Source: Klebsiella sp. RHBSTW-00484
GTDB lineage: Bacteria > Pseudomonadota > Gammaproteobacteria > Enterobacterales > Enterobacteriaceae
Assembly (NCBI RefSeq): GCF_013705725.1
Contig: NZ_CP055481.1
Coordinates: 3,658,001 to 3,722,000, forward strand
DNA length: 64,000 nucleotides
Reading direction: 5' to 3'
In this document: piece after piece, positions 52,664 to 64,000 of the stretch
Layout: each line of letters starts with the position of its first letter
How positions within the stretch are numbered: the first letter of the stretch is position 1
Made by a program: the position numbers and the translations under genes
Notes under the pieces: model-generated
What the model saw: only the letters and a program-made list of their open reading frames with translations
Databases searched by the model: none
What the model was told of the DNA's origin: nothing

Positions 52664-53710
52664 ATGACAGCACAATCCCAGGTATTGAAAATCCGCCGCC
52701 CTGACGACTGGCATATTCATCTGCGCGATGACGATATGTTAAAAACCGTCGTGCCTTATACCAGTGAATTTTATGGCCGGGCAATCGTGATGCCGAATCT
52801 GGTCCCTCCTGTCACCACAGTAGAAGCCGCCATCGCCTACCGCCAGCGTATTCTTGATGCCGTCCCTGCGGATCATGATTTTACACCGCTAATGACCTGC
52901 TATCTGACCGATACACTCGACCCGGCAGAACTGGAACGCGGATTTAACGAGGGCGTGTTTACTGCCGCCAAACTCTATCCGGCCAATGCCACGACCAACT
53001 CCAGCCATGGCGTTACCAGCACCGATGCCATCATGCCAGTGCTTGAACGTATGGAAAAACTGGGCATGCCGCTGCTGGTTCACGGTGAAGTCACCCACCC
53101 TGATATTGATATTTTCGACAGAGAAGCACGCTTTATTGACACGGTCATGGAGCCTTTGCGCCAGCGTCTGCCCGGCCTGAAGGTTGTCTTCGAACATATC
53201 ACCACGAAAGACGCCGCTGAGTATGTACGCGATGGTAACGACCTGCTGGCGGCCACCATTACCCCTCAGCATCTGATGTTTAACCGCAACCATATGCTGG
53301 TTGGCGGCGTGCGCCCTCACCTTTACTGTCTACCGATTTTGAAACGCAATATCCACCAGCAGGCACTGCGTGAACTGGTCGCCAGCGGTTTCGAGCGAGC
53401 CTTCCTTGGCACCGACTCCGCCCCGCATGCCCGTCACCGCAAGGAGGCCAGTTGCGGCTGCGCAGGTTGTTTCAACGCGCCAACCGCGTTGGGAAGTTAC
53501 GCGACGGTGTTTGAAGAGATGAACGCCCTACAGCACTTTGAAGCTTTTTGTTCACTTAATGGCCCACGTTTCTATGGTCTGCCGGTCAATGAAACCTACG
53601 TTGAACTGGTGCGTGAAGAAAGCACAGTGGTAGAGAGTATCTCACTGCCAGGCGATTCACTGGTGCCGTTCCTCGCCGGAGAAACCGTGCGCTGGACGAT
53701 GAAAAAATAA
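52664..53710 (+). CDS. pyrC: Dihydroorotase
   Basis: Class II dihydroorotase of 348 residues, third step of pyrimidine synthesis. Zinc ligands are seen in [11 protein letters not shown] (two His near 17 and 19), a carboxylated-lysine candidate in [15 protein letters not shown] (near 103), and His in [15 protein letters not shown] and GTDSAPH. A PurR-like box precedes it. In E. coli its translation is also set by pyrimidine-dependent start-site choice; whether that leader is retained cannot be judged here. Confidence 0.97.
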   Translation: MTAQSQVLKIRRPDDWHIHLRDDDMLKTVVPYTSEFYGRAIVMPNLVPPVTTVEAAIAYRQRILDAVPADHDFTPLMTCYLTDTLDPAELERGFNEGVFTAAKLYPANATTNSSHGVTSTDAIMPVLERMEKLGMPLLVHGEVTHPDIDIFDREARFIDTVMEPLRQRLPGLKVVFEHITTKDAAEYVRDGNDLLAATITPQHLMFNRNHMLVGGVRPHLYCLPILKRNIHQQALRELVASGFERAFLGTDSAPHARHRKEASCGCAGCFNAPTALGSYATVFEEMNALQHFEAFCSLNGPRFYGLPVNETYVELVREESTVVESISLPGDSLVPFLAGETVRWTMKK

Positions 53711-53743
53711 ATCCCGCGCTCCCTGTTGTAAACGTGCAAATGA

Positions 53744-53763
53744 TACTGTATAAATAAACAGTA
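53744..53763 (+). promoter_or_regulatory. LexA (SOS) box of dinI
   Basis: TACTGTATAAATAAACAGTA is an excellent match to the 20-bp LexA consensus and ends 19 bases before the dinI start. Confidence 0.93.
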
Positions 53764-53782
53764 TATTACACAGGGGGCAATT

Positions 53783-54028
53783 ATGCGCATTGAAGTGTCT
53801 ATCGCCAAATCTACAGCCTTACCCAGCGGCGCCTTAGAAGCGCTGAACAGTGAACTCTCGCGGCGTATCGATCAACAGTTCCCTTCGATGTCAAGTCAGG
53901 TGACGGTCCGATATGCGGCCAATAACAATTTGTCGGTCATCGGCGGTTTGAAAGAAGATAAAGACCGGATTAGCGAAATCCTGCAAGAAACCTGGGAAAG
54001 CGCCGACGATTGGTTTGTCCGCGACTAG
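53783..54028 (+). CDS. dinI: DNA-damage-inducible protein I
   Basis: 81-residue acidic protein that binds RecA filaments and modulates LexA and UmuD cleavage. It begins MRIEVSIAKST and carries the acidic C-terminal helix (DRISEILQETWESADDWF). A consensus SOS box lies just upstream, so it is LexA-controlled. Confidence 0.96.
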   Translation: MRIEVSIAKSTALPSGALEALNSELSRRIDQQFPSMSSQVTVRYAANNNLSVIGGLKEDKDRISEILQETWESADDWFVRD

Positions 54029-54063
54029 TCAATTAAATTTGCTCCCTCATTGTGCAACTTTTT

Positions 54064-54086
54064 GCCGGGTCGCCCCGGCTTTTTTA
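54064..54086 (+). terminator. dinI terminator
   Basis: GCCGGG-TCGC-CCCGGC followed by TTTTTTATT, 36 bases after the dinI stop. Confidence 0.88.
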
Positions 54087-54313
54087 TTCTTTTCATACTC
54101 AGACATTCCCTATTGCCCCCGCTTACGCCCTTATAAAATAACGAAGAATGAAACCTCGCGAGCACAAAAAATCAGCAATCAGTGGCGTATGTATCTCTAT
54201 TTCGTTTAATTTCTCGAGTTTATTCTTGACTACTGATATAATTAATTTGCTTCAGAAAATATGCATTGAACCTCGAGAACTGTTGTCTTTTAACATATGA
54301 AGAAGGGGTTATG

Positions 54314-54568
54314 ATGGAAAAGAATAATGAAGTCATCCAGACCCATCCCCTCGTTGGATGGGACATCAGCACCGTGGATAGCTACGATGCACTGATGTTG
54401 CGCCTGCACTACCAAAACCCCACTCAAGAAAGCAGTAGAGACGCAGAAATTGGCCAGACGCTATGGCTAACAACGGACGTCGCACGTCAGTTTATTTCTA
54501 TTCTGGAAGCAGGTATTGCGAAGATTGAATCCGGCGAATACCAGGAAAATGAGTATCGCAGACATTAG
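54314..54568 (+). CDS. bssS: Biofilm regulator BssS
   Basis: 84-residue protein nearly identical at both ends to E. coli BssS (MEKNNEVIQTHPLVGWDIST... and ...AKIESG.. NEYRRH), which modulates biofilm formation and AI-2/indole-linked gene expression. ATG 54314 corresponds to the E. coli start; an adjacent ATG at 54311 is also possible behind AGAAGGGG. About 225 AT-rich non-coding bases precede it. Confidence 0.94.
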   Translation: MEKNNEVIQTHPLVGWDISTVDSYDALMLRLHYQNPTQESSRDAEIGQTLWLTTDVARQFISILEAGIAKIESGEYQENEYRRH

Positions 54569-54601
54569 CAATAACGCACTAATGTCTAAATATTCACTGA
54601 A

Positions 54602-54621
54602 CAGGCACCTATGGGTGCCTG
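54602..54621 (+). terminator. Hairpin after bssS
   Basis: CAGGCACC and GGTGCCTG form an 8-bp stem followed by AACTATTTT. Confidence 0.7.
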
Positions 54622-54693
54622 AACTATTTTCGGACTTGTATAACTGCGGGTTGTTAATTACCCTGCTAATAAAGCAATAACCCGGAACTCACC

Positions 54694-55812
54694 ATGCAAT
54701 ATGACCTCATCATTATCGGTAGCGGCTCCGTTGGCTCCGCCGCAGGCTATTATGCGCGACAGGCAGGGCTTAACGTTCTGATGATCGATTCACATCAGCC
54801 TCCACATCAGGAAGGCAGCCATCACGGTAACACGCGCCTCATTCGTCACGCCTATGGCGAAGGTGAAAGGTATGTCCCTCTGGTGCTACGAGCACAAAAA
54901 ATGTGGGATGAATTTGCCGCCGCCAGCGGTGAAGCCGTTTTTGAACGCACGGGGGTCATTAATCTTGGGCCCGCAAACTCCGAATTTCTGCGCAACGTTG
55001 CCAATAGCGCGCGCCAATTCCAGCTCAATATCGAAGAAATGGATGGCCAGGCCGTGATGGCTCGCTGGCCGGAAATCCGTGTACCACATGATTATCAGGC
55101 AATATTTGAACCGGCATCCGGTATATTGCGCAGCGAATTGGCTATTGAGACCTGGATCCGCCTCGCCCGCGAAGCAGGCGCGGCCCAGCTATTCAATTGC
55201 CCGGTCTCCGCCATTCATCATCAGCCGAACGGTATAACAGTAGAAACAGTAGATGGTGAATACAGCGGTAAAAAACTGCTGGTCAGCGCCGGAACCTGGG
55301 CCACTCGCCTGCTGCCAAATCTGCCTGTTCAACCGGTCCGTAAGATTTTTGCCTGGTTTCAGGCCGATGGCCGCTACAGTACCAAAAATAACTTCCCGGC
55401 GTTTACGGGCGAATTACCCAATGGCGATCAATATTACGGTTTCCCGGCCGAAGACAATGAGTTGAAAATAGGCAAACATAACGGGGGGCAGCTCATTTCA
55501 GCCCCCGAAGAGCGCGCACCATTCGGCGCAGTTGCTACTGATGGCTCCGAATCTTTCAACTTCCTGCGCAACGTATTGCCCGGTATCGGCGGCTGTCTCC
55601 ATGGCGCATCCTGTACCTACGATAATACGGCTGATGAAGACTTCATTATTGATACTCTTCCCGAACAGCCCAATACGCTCTTGATTACCGGGTTAAGCGG
55701 ACACGGCTTTAAATTCGCTCCAGTACTGGGAGAGCTTGCCGTACAGTTCGCACTTGGTGAACCTTCTGAGTTTGATCTGACACCCTTTTCGCTGGCTCGC
55801 TTTCAGCAATAA
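54694..55812 (+). CDS. solA: N-methyl-L-tryptophan oxidase
   Basis: 372-residue monomeric sarcosine-oxidase-like flavoenzyme that demethylates N-methyltryptophan and sarcosine. The FAD motif [15 protein letters not shown] is at residues 6-20. The covalent-FAD cysteine is expected in the [17 protein letters not shown] stretch (near residue 308). Confidence 0.95.
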   Translation: MQYDLIIIGSGSVGSAAGYYARQAGLNVLMIDSHQPPHQEGSHHGNTRLIRHAYGEGERYVPLVLRAQKMWDEFAAASGEAVFERTGVINLGPANSEFLRNVANSARQFQLNIEEMDGQAVMARWPEIRVPHDYQAIFEPASGILRSELAIETWIRLAREAGAAQLFNCPVSAIHHQPNGITVETVDGEYSGKKLLVSAGTWATRLLPNLPVQPVRKIFAWFQADGRYSTKNNFPAFTGELPNGDQYYGFPAEDNELKIGKHNGGQLISAPEERAPFGAVATDGSESFNFLRNVLPGIGGCLHGASCTYDNTADEDFIIDTLPEQPNTLLITGLSGHGFKFAPVLGELAVQFALGEPSEFDLTPFSLARFQQ

Positions 55813-55848
55813 TAGCCAACTCTGCGGTTCTGCAACCGTGCAAAAAAC

Positions 55849-55870
55849 AACGGCCTCGATTGAGGCCGTT
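55849..55870. terminator. Terminator between solA and trhO
   Basis: AACGGCCTC and GAGGCCGTT form a 9-bp stem. On the minus strand it is followed by GTTTTTTG, so it best serves trhO, and it can also end solA. Confidence 0.75.
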
Positions 55871-55887
55871 AATCACTGAGAGATTTT

Positions 55888-56001
55888 ATGCGTCGCCTGC
55901 TTGAATTACTGGTCAACAACGTCCGCGAGCATTTTATGATTTATCTGGCGCTGTGGCTTCTACTGGCGATTATCGATCTCATCTGGTTATGGTTTTTCTG
56001 A
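55888..56001 (+). CDS. yceO: YceO small membrane protein
   Basis: 37-codon ORF. It reads [15 protein letters not shown], followed by one membrane segment rich in Leu, Ile and Trp, and ends WLWFF. It matches the C-terminal part and position of E. coli YceO (46 residues), whose first residues are absent here because an in-frame stop lies upstream. It overlaps the 3' end of trhO by 15 bases, tail to tail. Function unknown beyond a link to biofilm or acid stress in E. coli. Confidence 0.7.
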   Translation: MRRLLELLVNNVREHFMIYLALWLLLAIIDLIWLWFF

Positions 56002-57051
56002 AGACTCAGGATCCGGGATCCCTAACCTGGTGTTTAGACGACCGCGAGATTTATTGAAGATTTTATTGCCATTTTCGCGCCCGGCACGCAGTTTCCGCTG
56101 CTCCTCTTCCGGCAGCTTATGCTCTTCCATACAGGCTTCGCTACAGCACCCGGCAAATTTTTCCGCGCAGTCTGGGCACTGAATAAACAGCAGGTGACAG
56201 CCATCGTTCAGACAGTTGGTATGGCTATCGCAGGATGTACCGCACTGATGACAATGAGCGATCACATCGTCTGAGATCCGCTCTCCCATACGCTCATCAA
56301 AAACAAAATTCTTACCGACAAAGCGTACCGGTAGCCCCTGCTCGCGGGCACGGCGGGCGTACTCGATAATACCGCCTTCAATATGCCAGACTTTACTGAA
56401 GCCGTTATGCTTCATCCAGGCGCTGGCTTTTTCACAGCGAATCCCGCCGGTGCAGTACATAACGATCTTTTTATCTTTATGTTCCTGCATCATTTCGACG
56501 GCTTTCGGCAACTGATCGCGGAAAGTATCCGCTGGAATTTCCAGCGCATTATCAAAATGACCAACTTCGAATTCGTAATGGTTACGCATATCGATAAAGA
56601 CCGCGTCTGGATCATCAAGCATAGCATTCACTTCCGCGGCCTTCAGATAATCTCCCACGTCTGAAGCATCAAACGTTGGATCATCAATACCGTCAGCGAC
56701 AATGCGGTCACGAACTTTGAGTCGCAGAACCCAGAAGGATTTACCATCGTCGTCCAGGGCGATATTGAGGCGCAGACCTTTCAGTGCCGGATCAAAGCCA
56801 TACAAAAATTCACGTAATGCATCGACTCGGCTCTGCGGAACGCTGATCTGTGCGTTAATACCCTCATGGGCCAGGTAAATACGTCCAAAAACGTTCAATT
56901 TGGTCAGCGCTAGCCACAGCGCATCACGGGTCGCTTTCGGATCGATAATAGTGAAATACTTATAAAATGAGATCGTCGTGCGCGGCTCGGTTTCAGCCAA
57001 CATTTGCGCTTTTAACGTCTCATTTGAAATGCGGTTATGTAACACTGGCAT
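55987..57051 (-). CDS. trhO: tRNA uridine(34) hydroxylase TrhO (YceA)
   Basis: 354-residue rhodanese-domain protein that makes 5-hydroxyuridine at tRNA position 34 in an oxygen-dependent route. An N-terminal acylphosphatase-like domain precedes the rhodanese domain with catalytic loop [14 protein letters not shown] (Cys near residue 182). A C-terminal cysteine-rich region follows ([19 protein letters not shown]... [16 protein letters not shown]). ATG 57051 matches the E. coli start MPVLHNRIS; the ATG at 57075 adds 8 residues. Confidence 0.95.
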   Translation of the reverse strand: MPVLHNRISNETLKAQMLAETEPRTTISFYKYFTIIDPKATRDALWLALTKLNVFGRIYLAHEGINAQISVPQSRVDALREFLYGFDPALKGLRLNIALDDDGKSFWVLRLKVRDRIVADGIDDPTFDASDVGDYLKAAEVNAMLDDPDAVFIDMRNHYEFEVGHFDNALEIPADTFRDQLPKAVEMMQEHKDKKIVMYCTGGIRCEKASAWMKHNGFSKVWHIEGGIIEYARRAREQGLPVRFVGKNFVFDERMGERISDDVIAHCHQCGTSCDSHTNCLNDGCHLLFIQCPDCAEKFAGCCSEACMEEHKLPEEEQRKLRAGRENGNKIFNKSRGRLNTRLGIPDPESSEKP

Positions 57052-57259
57052 GGTGTACCTGCTCGGCATAATCAATGGGTCAATAAACGGCGGGCATCAT
57101 ATAGCAAACACCAACAATTTACATCCCCACATTTTTAGCTACATTTCTCTCATCCACATTGATGACTATTAACAATAAATGCCTTCAGAGACTGTCATTT
57201 TGGCTGATGTATAAAAAAATGCGATAATGGAACGCGTTGCTTAATAGAACAGGTATGAG

Positions 57260-58180
57260 ATGACCCATTTACCTAAATTTTCTGCAGCGTTGCTGCATCC
57301 ACGTTATTGGTTACTTTGGTTTGGCGTTGGCCTGCTTTGGTTGGTCGTACAACTTCCTTATCCGGTGATTTACCGCCTTGGTACCGGGCTGGGCCACCTG
57401 GCCAGACTCCTGATGCGTCGCCGGGCTAAAATAGCCTCTCGCAATCTGGAACTCTGTTTTCCCGAAATGAGCGAGCAAGAACGCCGCCGGATGGTGGTTG
57501 CCAACTTTGAATCTGTCGGTATGGGTTTAATGGAGACCGGCATGGCCTGGTTCTGGCCAGCTCAGCGTATCGCGCGCTGGACCGATTCCATTGGCGTTGA
57601 ACATATTCGGGCCGTACAGGCACAGAACCGCGGTATTCTGCTTATTGGCATCCACTTCCTGACGCTGGAGATGGGTGCACGCATGTTCGGTATGAATGAA
57701 CCTGGTATCGGCGTCTACCGCCCAAACGACAATCCGCTTATCGACTGGCTGCAGACGTGGGGGCGATTACGTTCCAACAAAGATATGATTGACCGCAAGG
57801 ATCTAAAAGGCATGATCCGCGCGCTGAAGAGAGGTGATGTGATCTGGTACGCACCAGATCACGATTACGGCCCGGTAGCCAGCGTGTTTGCTCCTTTTTT
57901 CGCGGTCGATCAGGCTGCCACAACCTCAGGAACCTGGATGCTGGCAAAAATGTCGAAAGCCTGCATCGTCCCGTTCGTGCCTCGTCGCAAACCTGACGGT
58001 AAAGGTTATGAGCTGATTATGCTGCCGCCGGAATGCGATCCGCCCCTGGATGATGCCGAGACAACCGCTATCTGGATGAACAAAATCATCGAGAAATGCA
58101 TTCTGATGGCCCCAGAGCAGTACATGTGGATGCACCGTCGCTTCAAGACTCGTCCACCTGGCGTCCCTTCTCGTTATTGA
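57260..58180 (+). CDS. lpxL: Lauroyl-Kdo2-lipid IVA acyltransferase LpxL
   Basis: 306-residue late acyltransferase (HtrB) of lipid A synthesis. One N-terminal membrane segment ([18 protein letters not shown]) precedes the LPLAT domain. The HX4E motif is HFLTLE near residue 132. It adds laurate to Kdo2-lipid IVA at the inner membrane. Confidence 0.96.
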   Translation: MTHLPKFSAALLHPRYWLLWFGVGLLWLVVQLPYPVIYRLGTGLGHLARLLMRRRAKIASRNLELCFPEMSEQERRRMVVANFESVGMGLMETGMAWFWPAQRIARWTDSIGVEHIRAVQAQNRGILLIGIHFLTLEMGARMFGMNEPGIGVYRPNDNPLIDWLQTWGRLRSNKDMIDRKDLKGMIRALKRGDVIWYAPDHDYGPVASVFAPFFAVDQAATTSGTWMLAKMSKACIVPFVPRRKPDGKGYELIMLPPECDPPLDDAETTAIWMNKIIEKCILMAPEQYMWMHRRFKTRPPGVPSRY

Positions 58181-58355
58181 TCCGGCAAATGCCCCGATCC
58201 CGCATCTGAGCGCAGATGTAGGGATTGGCGAGCAGACTCTGGACCTGTTTTAGCTTTAAAAGCTGTCGTCCATTGCGACGATCATTTCTCAGGCGCATAA
58301 TTAGCAAGCTCATATTTTCAATTATTTGACCTGCATCGCAGGCCAGTGGAATCCT

Positions 58356-59606
58356 ATGCCCTCTGCTGATACCCCGATTAACTGGAAACGCAATCTCACC
58401 GTGACCTGGCTCGGCTGCTTTTTAACCGGCGCCGCGTTTAGCCTGGTGATGCCTTTTCTTCCTCTCTACGTTGAACAGCTCGGCGTAACCGGTCATAGCG
58501 CCCTCAACATGTGGTCGGGGATAGTCTTCAGTATCACCTTTTTATTCTCTGCAATTGCCTCACCGTTCTGGGGCGGCCTTGCTGATCGTAAAGGGCGTAA
58601 AATTATGCTGCTGCGTTCTGCGCTCGGTATGGCTATTGTCATGTTGCTGATGGGACTGGCGCAGAATATCTGGCAATTTCTGATCTTGCGCGCGCTTTTG
58701 GGCCTGTTGGGTGGATTCATTCCCAATGCCAATGCCCTGATAGCGACCCAAATCCCCCGGCATAAAAGCGGCTGGGCGCTGGGCACTCTGTCGACGGGTG
58801 CGGTCAGCGGCGCGCTGCTTGGGCCACTGGCTGGTGGTTTCCTGGCCGATCACTGGGGATTGCGTACCGTCTTTTTTATGACTGCGGCTGTTCTGTTTAT
58901 CTGCTTCTTGTTTACCCTGTCTCTCATTCGCGAGAATTTCGTCGCAGTCAGCAAAAAAGAGATGCTCAGTGCGAAAGATGTTTTCTCTTCGCTGAAAAAT
59001 CCCAAACTGGTCCTAAGCCTGTTTGTGACCTCATTAATCATCCAGGTTGCCACTGGCTCAATTGCGCCAATTCTGACGCTATACGTGCGCGATCTGGCCG
59101 GTAACGTCAGCAATATTGCGTTCATCAGCGGCATGATTGCCTCGGTACCCGGTATTGCCGCACTGCTCAGCGCCCCCAGACTAGGAAAGCTGGGCGACCG
59201 AATTGGTCCGGAAAAAATCCTGATTGTCGCCCTGGTGATTTCGGTTCTACTGCTGATACCGATGTCGTTCGTCCAGACGCCGTTGCAGCTTGGGATTCTG
59301 CGTTTCCTGTTGGGTGCCGCTGACGGTGCGCTACTGCCCGCCGTACAGACGCTGCTGGTATATAACTCCACCAGCCAAATTGCCGGACGAATCTTCAGCT
59401 ATAACCAGTCGTTCCGCGATATTGGCAACGTGACGGGTCCATTGATTGGCGCATCGGTTTCCGCCAATTACGGTTTTCGCGCGGTCTTTTTAGTCACCGC
59501 CTGCGTGGTTCTGTTCAACGCGGTTTACTCTACCCTCACTCTGCGTCGTCCGCGCCGCGTTCCACCCACGGACGACGCGAGTTCCGGCAATCATTCAGTA
59601 AATTAA
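58356..59606 (+). CDS. mdtG: Multidrug MFS transporter MdtG
   Basis: 416-residue MFS pump with twelve membrane segments; E. coli MdtG (YceE) gives fosfomycin and deoxycholate resistance when expressed and belongs to the MarA/SoxS regulon. The [16 protein letters not shown] motif is near residue 76. ATG 58356 is preceded by a GTGGA-like site and corresponds to the E. coli start region; the ATG at 58326 would add 10 residues. The C-terminal tail is about 8 residues longer than in E. coli. Confidence 0.94.
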   Translation: MPSADTPINWKRNLTVTWLGCFLTGAAFSLVMPFLPLYVEQLGVTGHSALNMWSGIVFSITFLFSAIASPFWGGLADRKGRKIMLLRSALGMAIVMLLMGLAQNIWQFLILRALLGLLGGFIPNANALIATQIPRHKSGWALGTLSTGAVSGALLGPLAGGFLADHWGLRTVFFMTAAVLFICFLFTLSLIRENFVAVSKKEMLSAKDVFSSLKNPKLVLSLFVTSLIIQVATGSIAPILTLYVRDLAGNVSNIAFISGMIASVPGIAALLSAPRLGKLGDRIGPEKILIVALVISVLLLIPMSFVQTPLQLGILRFLLGAADGALLPAVQTLLVYNSTSQIAGRIFSYNQSFRDIGNVTGPLIGASVSANYGFRAVFLVTACVVLFNAVYSTLTLRRPRRVPPTDDASSGNHSVN

Positions 59607-59698
59607 TAACGCAATGGGGGTTACCTCCCTTGACGCTTTGCCAACTGCCTTCTATAGATTGAATCGTGTTCATTTCTATTCTTCTTAGGGGGTTAGCC

Positions 59699-60085
59699 AT
59701 GCCAAAGGATTCGATGTTCTATGCCACGCTCGAAGAAGCTATCGATGCGGCCCGCGAAGAGTTTCTTGTTAATAATCCGGATAGCAACGAAGAGAGCGCC
59801 AACGTCGAGCAATTAAATATTCAAAAATACGTGCTGCAGGATGGGGATATCGCCTGGCAAGCAGAATTTTTTGCCGATGAAGATGAGCAAGGCGAATGTC
59901 TGCCAATACTTAGCGGCCAGGCAGCACAAAGCGTTTTTGATGGTGACTATGATGAGATTGAGCTTCGTCAGGAGTGGCTGGAAGAAAATACGCTGCACGA
60001 GTGGGACGAAGGTGAATTTCAGCTCGAACCCTCTCTTGACACCGAAGAGGGCCAGGCCGCTGCCGATGAATGGGATGAACGCTAA
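59699..60085 (+). CDS. msyB: Acidic protein MsyB
   Basis: 128-residue very acidic protein. E. coli MsyB (124) is a multicopy suppressor of secY and secA defects. Conserved blocks are MFYATLEEAIDAAREEF and EENTLHEWDEGEFQLEP. ATG 59699 follows AGGGGG at 59687-59692; the ATG at 59666 adds 11 unrelated residues. Confidence 0.93.
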   Translation: MPKDSMFYATLEEAIDAAREEFLVNNPDSNEESANVEQLNIQKYVLQDGDIAWQAEFFADEDEQGECLPILSGQAAQSVFDGDYDEIELRQEWLEENTLHEWDEGEFQLEPSLDTEEGQAAADEWDER

Positions 60086-60313
60086 TTAATTGTAGGGGCC
60101 ATGGCTGGCGTCCAGCGGCAGCAATAGCGTATCAAACACCAGCGAAAAGGGCAGATCGAGAATCGTGATATAGCGCCATGAGGAATCACGCACATCCCAC
60201 TGTACGCCGGGATAATACTGGTTTCCATGTCCCTGCCCCGGCACCGTGCGACTGATAATGCTACCGCAGCCGCTGAGAACCAGCGTCATGGCGATAACCA
60301 GTAAAACTCTCAT
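60086..60313 (-). CDS. yceK: YceK lipoprotein
   Basis: 75-residue DUF1375 lipoprotein with lipobox VLSGC (Cys16) and the conserved GQGHGNQYYPGVQWDVRDS segment. Function unknown. Its stop abuts the msyB stop (convergent, no gap). Confidence 0.94.
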   Translation of the reverse strand: MRVLLVIAMTLVLSGCGSIISRTVPGQGHGNQYYPGVQWDVRDSSWRYITILDLPFSLVFDTLLLPLDASHGPYN

Positions 60314-60334
60314 CTATAACCTCTATTTTCAGGT

Positions 60335-60367
60335 AAAAAAATACCGGCATTTTTGCCGGTATTTTCC
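60335..60367 (-). terminator. opgGH terminator
   Basis: On the minus strand AATACCGGCAAAAATGCCGGTATT is followed by TTTTTACC, 13 bases after the opgH stop. Confidence 0.9.
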
Positions 60368-60379
60368 TTTACGTACGGC

Positions 60380-64000
<3,621 letters not shown>

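Overview
This is a stretch of an enterobacterial chromosome. Its gene order is the conserved E. coli order from mfd to opgG (mdoG), read in the opposite direction. Several features point to Klebsiella, most likely the K. oxytoca complex or a close relative such as Raoultella. There is no flagellar flg cluster between murJ and rne. A lone chromosomal aerobactin-receptor gene (iutA type) sits beside comR. ERIC repeats are present, and so is a glycyl-radical gene cluster of the kind described in K. oxytoca for anaerobic dihydroxypropanesulfonate (DHPS) degradation. The species is inferred from these signs, not proven.

Layout. 1-6600: the 3' end of mfd, L,D-transpeptidase ldtC, stress protein bhsA divergent from its likely repressor comR, iutA with a Fur box, then ycfJ. 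6800-12500: ndh with a consensus FNR site, then the leftward run ycfP, nagZ, thiK, lpoB, ycfL, hinT (amino-sugar recycling, thiamine salvage, PBP1b activation). 12500-17100: fhuE with a Fur-like box, an unrecognised secreted protein, and ptsG with its Mlc operator and SgrS target. 17380-28300: the large leftward block yceD-rpmF-plsX-fabH-fabD-fabG-acpP-fabF, pabC-mltG-tmk-holB-ycfH (phospholipid and fatty-acid synthesis, folate, DNA replication). yceF is at 28425.

Accessory island, 29070-38600, between yceF and rluC. Six genes all run leftward: a DASS-type anion importer, an iron-type alcohol dehydrogenase, a LuxR-type regulator, a radical-SAM activase, an 826-residue glycyl radical enzyme and a TauE/SafE exporter. 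I read it as an import, dehydrate, reduce and export circuit for a sulfonate. DHPS would be taken up, dehydrated to 3-sulfopropionaldehyde, reduced to 3-hydroxypropanesulfonate as an electron sink, and excreted. Two intergenic regions of the island carry the same palindrome (ATAGGGA-N4-TCCCTAT) in the same sequence context. I propose it as the operator of the local LuxR-type regulator.

38600-64000: rluC, rne with a long leader, a LysR/MFS pair where E. coli has flagellar genes, murJ, mviM, yceH, rimJ, mdtH, grxB, yceB, pyrC (PurR-like box), dinI (SOS box), bssS, solA, yceO, trhO, lpxL, mdtG, msyB, yceK, opgH and the 3' part of opgG.

Three ERIC-family repeats are visible. One is a clear 127-bp copy between the glycyl radical enzyme and the exporter. 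Two are diverged copies, one between rpmF and plsX and one inside the rne leader. No tRNA, rRNA, CRISPR, IS element or prophage was seen.
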